A DNA stretch of 64,000 nucleotides, taken from RGIG990 sp045589455 (GTDB taxonomy: Bacteria; Verrucomicrobiota; Kiritimatiellia; RFP12; UBA3636). How positions within the stretch are numbered: the stretch's first letter is position 1; the number at the start of each line of letters is the position of its first letter. The translations under genes and the position numbers were made by a program. The notes under the pieces are model-generated. The model made no database searches. It was not told the origin of the DNA and worked only from the letters and a program-made list of their open reading frames with translations. Below are positions 34,968-43,159 of this stretch, one piece after another. The stretch lies in contig JAZNPC010000077.1 of NCBI GenBank assembly GCA_045589455.1, positions 1 to 64,000 on the forward strand, read 5' to 3'.

Positions 34968-37100
34968 TTATATCTCTTGAATTCCTAAACTCTTCAAATA
35001 GTTATATGTACCATCATAATATTCTGGTAAACGTGTAGAATCTTCCCAAAAACCACTAACTGTCTTATTAGGATTCCCTTTAGGCACACAAATAACCATA
35101 CCAACCCTTGCTCGAGTCAATAAAACGCGATATGCATTTAGCATATACTTCATGGTGTCTTGCTTTGTTTCTGTATCTCCTACCAATTCAGACCAATGAC
35201 TCTTATTATTATTAAATTTATAGAAACGCCACTTGTTATGATCGCATCTCATATCTGCATCCCATAATAAACAAGTATAATCTAGTTCAAGCCCTTGAAC
35301 CTGAATTTCTGTTGCTGCATCTTCTAAATAATTTGATGAATTCACACTTAATTTATCATCTAAAAACCAATGAACTGCATTTTCATCTCCTGTAGGCAAT
35401 ATATGTACCGCCATAGGCTTAAATCTGGCAGATTCTTTTGTAACTAAAACACCTGTACGTTCTGAGCCTCGAACTTTTGCACGAAGCCAATTTCTTGCTT
35501 TATCCATATCGCGAGTTAAAACAATAGGATACTTTTCTTTAATCTCAGCATAAAGATTTTTAGCAGACTCATCAAAATTTAACAATGAATGAACAAATGC
35601 AGATAATTTTTCTGCTCTAAAAGAACGTAAAGACACGCTCAAATGTAAGCTTTCATTGTAGACAACATTTGGATTCGCATTAAGCAACTCATTTGTTCCT
35701 CCTTCGGCATACTCTGGGTCTATTAACTTAGGAGAAATATACACTTTCCAATGTGGAAATTTTTCATTTAAAGCCTTTATCCATTCTGATATTCCTGCTT
35801 CACCGGTATTTATTTCTTGTCCTCCACCAACTAGACAGACTATTGTCGCCCAATCTTCTCTCTGATCTAACGACCAAATCAAAAAAGCAGCCTCTGAAAT
35901 TGGAAAATTTGGAACTTTTAATTTATTTCCATAAGTTCCACCTCTTTTTAGATAATCAGCTAATCTTTTATGTGTCCATGAACGCTGTGCTTCATCAAAA
36001 ATCGCAACATGCTCAACTTCTCCAAAGCCTGCGTTTTCGTTTTTTACAGCTTTTATTGGATCTATTTCAAGAATACCGTTTAGAACAGGATTTTTAATTT
36101 TTTGAAGCATATTATCTCGATATCTATGAATCATTTGAATAGATTTACTAATTTGACGGCGAGAATCACTCAATTTAGTTTTACATCCATATATTGATTT
36201 ATTTTTATTATGATTATCTTGCGCAAGCGCTTCTGTTAATACAGCTACTAACGGACCGTTACCAGACAAATAAACAGCTTGCTCATCTTTAACCGGTTCT
36301 TTTTTCCCTTGATACGTTTGTTTAATAGCAACATCTAAACCTACTAATGTTTTTCCTGCTCCTGGCACTCCTGTTACAAAACATATACTTTTTACTCTTT
36401 CTGTCTTACTTTTTTTAATAATCTCTAATATATATGAGATTGTCTTATCTGTAGAAACATTATCTGCCTCATGCCGTGTAATGTTTTCAACAGTATGATT
36501 TTCATACAATGACCGTGCTGCTTCAATTATAGTAGGAGTAGGTGCATACGGACTAATAATCCATTGTTTATTAACAGATATTTCATTCGGATACTTACCT
36601 ATAACTTGAAGAATAATTTTTCCTAAATCATCTTTTTTTGAAATTAATGGATTAACAACTTTATCATCGTAAATAGACATACTTATTACAGACGAAGAAA
36701 CAATATTTTCTGTTGGAATGAGTATAGGAACAATAATTTTATCTTCACTAAACTTGTGGAAGTTTTTCAAATCAAGAGCATAATCTAAAACTTGATCAAT
36801 ATCATTCTCTAAAATCTGTGATTGCCCGACCTTAAATTCTAAACAGAAAATGATTCCTTTATACAATAAGACAACATCAATTCTTTTTCCTAATCTAGGG
36901 ATATCATATTCAAAAACAATTTCTCCATCATCTTCCAAAAAAGACAACATTGATTTAATTATAGAAATTTCTTCTTCCCATGCATCTCTACTTTTAGTAG
37001 AAATATTTCCATGCACATTACTATTAATTACACCAAATATTGTATTATTGTCTGTATTCAAAAAACTTTTAAAATTACAATTATATAAACAACGACTCAT
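34968..37100 (-). CDS. DUF2075 helicase with N-terminal PD-(D/E)XK-like nuclease region
   Basis: A protein of about 710 residues. The N-terminal part has a nuclease-like hairpin (IDVVLLYKGIIFCLEFKVGQ). The ATPase part has Walker A GVPGAGKTL and Walker B VAIFDEAQRSW, and a C-terminal SF1 motif VLLTRARVGMVI, all as in DUF2075 (Schlafen-group-3-like) DNA/RNA helicases. I place the start at the ATG 37100 (MSRCLYN) because TAGG lies 6 nt before it; a GTG/ATG pair 24-27 nt upstream is possible. It leads the Nudix-HNH-DUF262 run, with tight gaps. Confidence 0.85.
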   Translation of the reverse strand: MSRCLYNCNFKSFLNTDNNTIFGVINSNVHGNISTKSRDAWEEEISIIKSMLSFLEDDGEIVFEYDIPRLGKRIDVVLLYKGIIFCLEFKVGQSQILENDIDQVLDYALDLKNFHKFSEDKIIVPILIPTENIVSSSVISMSIYDDKVVNPLISKKDDLGKIILQVIGKYPNEISVNKQWIISPYAPTPTIIEAARSLYENHTVENITRHEADNVSTDKTISYILEIIKKSKTERVKSICFVTGVPGAGKTLVGLDVAIKQTYQGKKEPVKDEQAVYLSGNGPLVAVLTEALAQDNHNKNKSIYGCKTKLSDSRRQISKSIQMIHRYRDNMLQKIKNPVLNGILEIDPIKAVKNENAGFGEVEHVAIFDEAQRSWTHKRLADYLKRGGTYGNKLKVPNFPISEAAFLIWSLDQREDWATIVCLVGGGQEINTGEAGISEWIKALNEKFPHWKVYISPKLIDPEYAEGGTNELLNANPNVVYNESLHLSVSLRSFRAEKLSAFVHSLLNFDESAKNLYAEIKEKYPIVLTRDMDKARNWLRAKVRGSERTGVLVTKESARFKPMAVHILPTGDENAVHWFLDDKLSVNSSNYLEDAATEIQVQGLELDYTCLLWDADMRCDHNKWRFYKFNNNKSHWSELVGDTETKQDTMKYMLNAYRVLLTRARVGMVICVPKGNPNKTVSGFWEDSTRLPEYYDGTYNYLKSLGIQEI

Positions 37101-37225
37101 AATCAACCTATAAATTTCAGCCATCACCGTTTAGAAAACAAAGACACCTTTTAAACAAAACCTTTGTATAACGTAATTATACCATTTTATTGCAACATAA
37201 ACAAGTAAAACTGCTATATTTGCTT

Positions 37226-37639
37226 CTAAAATTCACACAAATGACAGTTTTCGCCTTGGTGTGGACATTTGTTGCAAAAAACAATCTTATTACCACAAAT
37301 TGAACATTCTGAGAACATACCTTTAGACCAATCTACAATTACATCCGATTCGCAATTTGAGCACCATTCTGTATATTGCTTCCCTAGCCATGCTTCTATA
37401 GAAGAAAAACATTTACACAAATTAGAATACTTATGGCTATCAGACAATTTTATGGGATAAATACGAAACCTAATTATCTGACTTATCTCATCTATTAATC
37501 CTTGTATTAAACAACAATCCCCTTTCGTTATCGCATTTACAAGATTAGTTATAGCTCTATCAAATAACAATCCCTCACCCATTTCTTTTAGCTGCTGCTT
37601 TTCTCTTAATAAATCCAATAATAGTTTTGATTTATCCAC
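37226..37639 (-). CDS. Small zinc-ribbon protein of unknown function
   Basis: A protein of about 137 residues. The N-terminal half is helical (KSKLLLDLLREKQQLKEMG). The C-terminal 55 residues hold a dense Cys pattern (WCSNCES, CSICGNK, FCNKCPHQGENCHLC), probably two zinc ribbons. I do not recognise the family. AGGGG lies 6 nt before the GTG at 37639; a GTG two codons upstream (37645) is an alternative. It lies between the 78-codon ORF (9 nt gap) and the DUF2075 gene (125 nt gap), which makes it a candidate accessory or DNA-sensing subunit of the cluster. Confidence 0.7.
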   Translation of the reverse strand: MDKSKLLLDLLREKQQLKEMGEGLLFDRAITNLVNAITKGDCCLIQGLIDEISQIIRFRIYPIKLSDSHKYSNLCKCFSSIEAWLGKQYTEWCSNCESDVIVDWSKGMFSECSICGNKIVFCNKCPHQGENCHLCEF

Positions 37640-37648
37640 AAACACCCC

Positions 37649-37885
37649 CTACTCGCATGAGTTCATAATTTTGATGAGTTTTTCTTCTGTGAGACCAGAC
37701 TTAATCATTTTTGCTAGTTCACGTACTGGGATTGAACTGCTTTCAATATCGCCTTTCGTTATCCAATGCAAAAGCACTTGCTCTCCATCAATATAGCCAA
37801 AACCGTAGTTTGCTACAATATCAGATGGGTTGCCATAATATTCTCCATCAAACAAGTACGCATGCTCCTCAAGATAATTATTCAA
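37649..37885 (-). CDS. Small hypothetical protein at the head of the defence cluster
   Basis: At least 78 residues, acidic, with no known domain (contains IVANYGFGYIDGEQVLLHWI). The listed start is a TTG without Shine-Dalgarno. The reading frame stays open for nine further codons upstream (IIDLEAIVSEL), and AGAGG stands 5-8 nt before an ATT-ATT pair at 37915-37910. The real start may be a rare ATT codon. Its stop overlaps the ribosome-binding site of the zinc-ribbon gene, so the two are probably translated together. Confidence 0.5.
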   Translation of the reverse strand: MNNYLEEHAYLFDGEYYGNPSDIVANYGFGYIDGEQVLLHWITKGDIESSSIPVRELAKMIKSGLTEEKLIKIMNSCE

Positions 37886-37989
37886 TTCTGAAACAATAGC
37901 TTCTAAATCAATAATCTAAACCTCTGTAATTACTGATGAAAATCATCCACCGATAGTGTCGTGATGTTTGTATAAATTTTCCTGATAAT

Positions 37990-38225
37990 TTTTATTTCCT
38001 GCAGAGACCCAGAGAATTAAACCACAAAAACTTTTTCATGTACTTTCATGCATTTCGTGGTTACAATTATTCCCAAAATCCTCTCCGCGTCTCCGAATCT
38101 CTAAGCAACGAAAGTAACTACTAAATATTGCTTCCGCTACTGGGAGATTTGGAGGTTTGTAGATTTGGAGGTGGAATGGTTATATTCATACTCCTAGCCT
38201 CCGAAACTCAAAACTCCAGTAGCGA
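37990..38225. repeat. Repeat fragments and a palindromic element before the YhcG gene
   Basis: The gap 37886-38262 holds a fragment of the CTCTCCGCGTCTCCGAATCTC repeat type (38080-38103) and an inverted repeat: CGCTACTGGGAG at 38135 and CTCCAGTAGCG ending near 38224, enclosing GGAGATTTGGAGGT-type direct repeats. No gene is visible. Confidence 0.6.
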
Positions 38226-38262
38226 AAGGACTTTTAAACACACCATACCATCAGATGCACTT

Positions 38263-39369
38263 CTATTTCTTCGCCCCTGACGCTTTCTTAACGCATTTAG
38301 TTTTGCCAACTTCTTTTTTCACTTCAAGCCTCGCCTCCTCAATAGCCATGCGTTCACGGCGAAGTTCAGCAATAAGTTCTTGCTCAGAGGGAAGATGGAA
38401 CTTGTATTTAGAGGCAAAAATTCGCTTGTTATGCAAAGGCAATGTATAGCGGACAAGATCCGCTCCTTTATCGGTACAAAGCACAATCCCTATTGGGGGA
38501 TTATCGCCAGGATTCATCTGTTCACGTTCGTAATAGTTTACATACATTTGCATTTGCCCTAAATCTGCATGAGTAAGCTCCTCTGTTTTTAAATCGCATA
38601 AGACGAAGCATCGCAGAACATAATTATAGAATACTAAATCTACATGATAAGATTTACCATCTAGCGTCAACCGTTTCTGTCGCGATACTAACGCAAATCC
38701 TCGTCCAAGCTCCATCATGAATTTCTCAAAATGGGAAATAAGCAAATTCTCCAAATCTTTCTCTAAATACTTTTCGCTTTCATCCAACCCAAGAAATTCA
38801 AGCACCAACGGATCTCGTATCACATTCTGAGGAGTCATTTTATCAATCTGTTTAAGTGGCTCAATATTCGTCTTTTTCCCACCACGCTTCTTCGCCCGAT
38901 TCTCAAGCAATCTTTCGTAATAAAACGAATTAATCTGACGCTGAAGCTCGCGTACGCTCCAAAGGGACTTTTTCGCCTCTTCTAAATAATATGCACGAGC
39001 CTCTTCATTCTCCACCGAAATCAACAACCTGTAATGACTCCAACTCAATTGTTCACACAGTGTGTGAACTTTTTGAAATGCTAAGTAGAACCTACGCATG
39101 TAAAATAAATTCACCCTAGTAAATCCAGCCCCAAGGTCACGCGTAAGTTTTACAGATAATTCGTCTATTAGTTTATCGCCATACGCAGCCTTAGCTTCGC
39201 CACCCTGTTTTTCAACAATCATTTTACCGACTAGCCAATATGCTTTAACCATTGCAAAATTGGCCGTTTTATGAACAAACTGACGCGCTGCGACAAAAAC
39301 ATCACGCACCTGCTCATAAAAACTAATTTCTGTTTTAACTGCAACTCTTTTCTTGTTACTCATATTCAT
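38263..39369 (-). CDS. DUF1016/YhcG-type PD-(D/E)XK nuclease
   Basis: A 368-residue protein. Residues about 12-160 are the DUF1016 N-terminal winged-helix-like domain (FYEQVRDVFVAARQFV; YWLVGKMIVE). Residues about 185-345 are the PD-(D/E)XK nuclease domain (YHVDLVFYNYVLRCFVLCDLK, with Asp and Glu-x-Lys-like catalytic positions). A Lys-rich tail follows. YhcG proteins are frequent in defence islands and next to restriction systems. It has its own promoter (39469-39497) and lies upstream of the nuclease/helicase cluster on the same strand. Confidence 0.9.
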   Translation of the reverse strand: MNMSNKKRVAVKTEISFYEQVRDVFVAARQFVHKTANFAMVKAYWLVGKMIVEKQGGEAKAAYGDKLIDELSVKLTRDLGAGFTRVNLFYMRRFYLAFQKVHTLCEQLSWSHYRLLISVENEEARAYYLEEAKKSLWSVRELQRQINSFYYERLLENRAKKRGGKKTNIEPLKQIDKMTPQNVIRDPLVLEFLGLDESEKYLEKDLENLLISHFEKFMMELGRGFALVSRQKRLTLDGKSYHVDLVFYNYVLRCFVLCDLKTEELTHADLGQMQMYVNYYEREQMNPGDNPPIGIVLCTDKGADLVRYTLPLHNKRIFASKYKFHLPSEQELIAELRRERMAIEEARLEVKKEVGKTKCVKKASGAKK

Positions 39370-39468
39370 CTCACTTTCTTGTTCTTACATTTTTCTTGTT
39401 TTACCATCTTTTGAGGGCAAAACAAGCAAAACTGAACCGTTCAATATTTTATATTAAACAACGCCAAA

Positions 39469-39497
39469 ATTATAATAAATTACAATAATTATTGCAA
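39469..39497 (-). promoter_or_regulatory. Promoter of the YhcG gene
   Basis: Minus strand: TTGCAA (39497-39492), 17-nt spacer, perfect TATAAT (39474-39469). A 9-bp palindrome GAACGGTTC lies about 30 nt downstream in the leader and could be an operator. Confidence 0.6.
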
Positions 39498-39540
39498 GTA
39501 AAATCAATGATTTTGTGAATTTGTAAAGCGAATGATGCTA

Positions 39541-40095
39541 TTTGCATTTCTCACTCATTGCTTTCGCTTAACACGGACACACATTGTGTGATTTTTGCGG
39601 AGGACAAGAGAGAATTGTGCAAACAATAATAACAACCACCCTAGAAATACTCTCCGTGTCTCCGTGCTCAGGAAAATCACACTACGTGTGCTCCGCGTTT
39701 CGCCGAAGGCTAGAGCACTAGCGACCATCAGTTCTCTGCGTCCTTCTTTCGCACTTCTAGCCATCACGTGCACCAGCCCCGCGTCTCTGCCTTCTTTGTG
39801 GTCGAACACACTAGCGCTTGGCAGTTTCCTTATTGCTTCTGAAAGATAGAGCAATAACCAAGGAAACAACAGGCGGTAGTGTTATCACAGAACCCACCAC
39901 GCAAGCCTCCGCGTCCTCTGCGTCTCTGCGTCCCTTCTTCGCACTTTTGAAGCGTGCTAGGGCACGCAAAGGGGCTGATGCCCCTTTCTCCGATATTTTC
40001 CAAAAACTCTCCGTGCCTCCGTTCCTCCAGAAAACCACACTACGTGTGCTCCGTGTTTTGCCGAAGGCAGAAGCGCAAGCGGCCATCTGTGATTT
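39541..40095. repeat. Repeat cluster at the right edge of the island (inverted copies)
   Basis: The 816-nt gap 39370-40185 contains no credible gene. It holds a partial unit at 39590-39715 (CACACTACGTGTGCTCCGCG), the stem-loop element copy 2 (39814-39875), and at 39930-40085 a full REP-like unit (hairpin 39968-39987) in the orientation opposite to the copies at 26.0-28.4 kb. Confidence 0.8.
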
Positions 40096-40185
40096 CATAT
40101 TTCCCCTTTAAACACACTCAAAAATATGTTACTATAAATTTAGTATAAAAACTTAAGGTTTAGGGCATATTTTTGAAAGGTCAAT

Positions 40186-41532
40186 ATGAGTGAAATAATT
40201 GTAGATTTTTCCAAAGAAAATGGAAAAGTAAAGCCAATGCACGCAGTAAACAATGGTCCTGTGTATAAATTTGCAGAGGATCAGCGTATTACAAATATGG
40301 GTCATTACCAAAAGGCAGGCATTCCTTTTGCACGAAACCATGATGCTGCCTTCTATGCAAACTATGGTGGTGAGCATATTGTTGACGTTAATTTCATTTT
40401 TCGCGATTTTGACAAAGACCCATACGATCCAGAATCCTACGACTTTGTGCTAACCGATGAATATATCAAAGTAACAGAGTTTGCTGGCACAAGAACCTTC
40501 TATCGCTTTGGTTCAAAGATTGAGCATTGGTCAAAGAAATACAACACCTTGCCACCAAAGGATTTCAAAAAATGGGCTATTATTTGCGAGCACATTATTC
40601 GACACTACACCGAAGGCTGGGCAAATGGCTTCCACTACGATATTCAATATTGGGAGATTTGGAACGAAGCAGACCTAGATTCTGACGATAGCAAGCATAA
40701 GCGCTGCTGGGGTGGAACTGCGAAAGAATTTTACGAGCTTTTCAACATTACCCTAACACACTTAAAAACACAATTCCCACACCTTAAAATAGGTGGTCCA
40801 GCATTGGCTATATCAAAGGACAACGAATGGTGCAATAATTTCTTTAAGAGCCTTGGTGAGGTTAAGCCAGACTTCTTCAGCTGGCATATCTATTCAGCAA
40901 CCGTTGAGGATGTACAGAGCCGTATTCGCCTAATGAAGGAAATCCTTGTGCGATATGGCATGGAGGATTGCGAGAGCATTCTAAATGAGTGGAACTATGT
41001 TAAAGGCTGGACAGGCGATGAATGGATATATTCTCTTGAGCAAATGAAAAAGATCAAGGGAGCTGCCTTTATTGCTGCTGTGATGGCAATGTCACAAAAT
41101 GAAGAGCTTGATATGCTAATGTATTATGATGCACGCCCATGTGCAATGAATGGTATGTTTAATACCGATATCGTGGCAAAGTGCCTCAAGGGATACTATC
41201 CATTCTATATGTTTAATCAGCTTTACACACAAAAGACAAGTGTTGAAGCTTCTGGCAACGGAGATGGCTTATGGGCTTGTGCAGCTAAGGGTGATGAGCA
41301 AAACACCATGCTTGCATACTTTGACAATGATGATACTGCTCCATCAAGGGATGTAAAGGTCACATTCAAGAATGTGACAAATTCTGGGAAGGTAAAGCTT
41401 GAGTATTATCTACTAGATGAAGCACACAATGCAGAGCTTGTTCGCGAGGAAATTTTCACCGCCAAGGAGTTTTCTGCATACGTAAAAATGCCATTAAATA
41501 GCGTTTACCTATTTAAAATTGTTGAGTGCTAA
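40186..41532 (+). CDS. GH39-like glycoside hydrolase (beta-xylosidase type)
   Basis: A 448-residue clan GH-A hydrolase. The acid/base is Glu161 in YWEIWNEAD and the nucleophile Glu268 in SILNEWNY, both at positions typical of GH39. A small C-terminal beta-sandwich follows (about 350-448). No signal peptide, so it would act on imported oligosaccharides. Specificity (xylosidase, iduronidase-like or other) is open. AAAGG precedes the ATG. Its last 24 codons plus stop are repeated 312 bp downstream around a mobile-looking repeat. Confidence 0.8.
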   Translation: MSEIIVDFSKENGKVKPMHAVNNGPVYKFAEDQRITNMGHYQKAGIPFARNHDAAFYANYGGEHIVDVNFIFRDFDKDPYDPESYDFVLTDEYIKVTEFAGTRTFYRFGSKIEHWSKKYNTLPPKDFKKWAIICEHIIRHYTEGWANGFHYDIQYWEIWNEADLDSDDSKHKRCWGGTAKEFYELFNITLTHLKTQFPHLKIGGPALAISKDNEWCNNFFKSLGEVKPDFFSWHIYSATVEDVQSRIRLMKEILVRYGMEDCESILNEWNYVKGWTGDEWIYSLEQMKKIKGAAFIAAVMAMSQNEELDMLMYYDARPCAMNGMFNTDIVAKCLKGYYPFYMFNQLYTQKTSVEASGNGDGLWACAAKGDEQNTMLAYFDNDDTAPSRDVKVTFKNVTNSGKVKLEYYLLDEAHNAELVREEIFTAKEFSAYVKMPLNSVYLFKIVEC

Positions 41533-41847
41533 AAGTGCGCCAAAGGGACGCAACGTGATGCACGTGACGCCAAAGGGACGCAGAGACGCTAAGGGCGCGG
41601 AGAGCGCGGAGCTGGTGTGATGGGTGTGGTGCTGGGGCGCGAATGCGCACATTAGCGCTTGTTGTTGCCTTTATTATTGCGAAATCTGACGAAGCAATAA
41701 TGCAACTGCCAAGCGCTAATGTGTACGACCCACCAAGGCTTTTGAGACGCGGGGCGAGGAAAACAATCAACCGCCAAGGAGTTTTCTGCATACGTAAAAA
41801 TGCCATTAAATAGCGTTTACCTATTTAAAATTGTTGAGTGCTAAAAG
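41459..41847. repeat. 77-bp direct duplication of the GH39 gene end flanking stem-loop element copy 3
   Basis: The sequence 41459-41535 (last codons of the GH39-like gene, its stop and 3 nt) is repeated without mismatch at 41771-41847. Between them lie 235 bp of repeat: AAAGGGACGCAGAGACGC fragments and the stem-loop element (41655-41716, inverted relative to copies 1 and 2). Partial similarity (GCGAGGAAA) extends the duplication a little to the left of both copies. Confidence 0.92.
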
Positions 41848-41898
41848 CATCAATAAAGGCATAGCTCCAAATTAGCAATTAGCTTTGCTAAATTTGGG

Positions 41899-42909
41899 TT
41901 ACGCATTAAGGATTGCATTTATTCCAGGATATAAGCGAGAGCCAACATCAAGCTTTTTGCGGCATCCATTGGAAAAATCTGCACCACTCATTGGGCGAGG
42001 CTTTCCTTCAACTTGTACTTCTAATATACGGAGTGCTCCACCCTCACCAGTTGCGATAAGAGGTCCTTTTTTAAGAGACAGTACAGTACCAGGTAAAACA
42101 TCCTCAGGTGTACCTTGAGGACGAGGCTCAACTCTTGTTTTTAAAATTTTCAACAATGCTCCTGGCTCATTAGGTGCTGCATCTGCTTGAGGAGGCAAAA
42201 AGGTGTGACAATAAGGTTTAGGATTAAAGGCACGAACCAATCTATCAATATACTCTGCCCCATAGCTCCATTCTATAAGGCTCTCTGTATTCATAACCTT
42301 CGGTGCATGGGTTGCTAGAGAATGATCCTGAGGAGTACGAGTGGCTGTTCCTAGCTTAAGCTTACGCAATACATCGAGCATCAAATCTGAGCCCTCTATT
42401 GCCATACGCAAGCCAAGTGTATAGCTTGTATCATCAGGTTTTATCTCTGTTGTAATGACATCAAGAATATCACCTGTATCCATACCAACATCCATAAGCA
42501 TCGCTGTGACGCCAGTTTGCTTATCTCCGTTAAGTATAGCTCGTTGGATAGGTGCAGCACCACGGAGCTTTGGCAAAATTGACACATGAAGATTTACACA
42601 CCCAAATTTAGGAAAATTAAGAAGCTCTTGTTTTAAGAATTGCCCATACGCCATAACAACAATAACATCTGGAGCCAAATCTTTGATGCACTGCATTGAG
42701 TCCGGTGAATTTATTTTTTGAGGCGTAAAAACAGGCACACAATGAGCCAAAGCAAGCTCCTTCACAGGGCCTGCCTTTAGTGTTAAATGTCTTCCTTGTG
42801 GCTTATCTGGTTGTGAAAAAACACCAACAACATCCATATCAGGAGCATGGATTAAAGCAGTTAAAAAAGTACATGAAAGCTGGGCCGATCCCATAAAAAG
42901 GACTTTCAT
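41899..42909 (-). CDS. fmt: Methionyl-tRNA formyltransferase
   Basis: About 336 residues from ATG 42909 (MKVLFMGSAQ); a TTG five codons upstream is less likely. Formylates initiator Met-tRNA with 10-formyl-THF. The catalytic Asn/His lie in VNLHVSILPKLRGAAPIQ and the Asp in DVGMDTGDI. The C-terminal OB-like tRNA-binding domain is present (about 210-330). Neither def nor other common neighbours are adjacent. Confidence 0.95.
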   Translation of the reverse strand: MKVLFMGSAQLSCTFLTALIHAPDMDVVGVFSQPDKPQGRHLTLKAGPVKELALAHCVPVFTPQKINSPDSMQCIKDLAPDVIVVMAYGQFLKQELLNFPKFGCVNLHVSILPKLRGAAPIQRAILNGDKQTGVTAMLMDVGMDTGDILDVITTEIKPDDTSYTLGLRMAIEGSDLMLDVLRKLKLGTATRTPQDHSLATHAPKVMNTESLIEWSYGAEYIDRLVRAFNPKPYCHTFLPPQADAAPNEPGALLKILKTRVEPRPQGTPEDVLPGTVLSLKKGPLIATGEGGALRILEVQVEGKPRPMSGADFSNGCRKKLDVGSRLYPGINAILNA

Positions 42910-43085
42910 TCTACTGCAATTCAAATTTTGATTCTGTGTGTTTACGGCTACACCTCATAAGATAAATGGGGAAAAATAAAAATTTATTAAATATTACACT
43001 CAAACACTCTTTAAGTCAATTCAAAAAGACACAAACGCAACCACCAACCATGATCGTGTAATGCGTCAAAAATAGTAAAACTCGC

Positions 43086-43114
43086 TTGTCTTGAATTTTC
43101 TTTTTTGATAAAAT
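43086..43114 (+). promoter_or_regulatory. Promoter of the large surface-protein gene
   Basis: TTGTCT (43086-43091), 17-nt spacer, TAAAAT (43109-43114) with TGA before the -10. The leader to the ATG at 43160 is about 39 nt and includes AGGA. Confidence 0.6.
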
Positions 43115-43159
43115 TTAGATATCTAAGCGGGTGACACAACCACATATTAGGATAAAACT

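Noticed and set aside
39555..40148. Several ORFs of 64-104 codons on both strands near 40 kb
   Set aside because: All lie within the repeat cluster and repeat the same peptide fragments (EKGASAPLRALAR and similar) found at 26 and 28 kb, so they are translated repeats.
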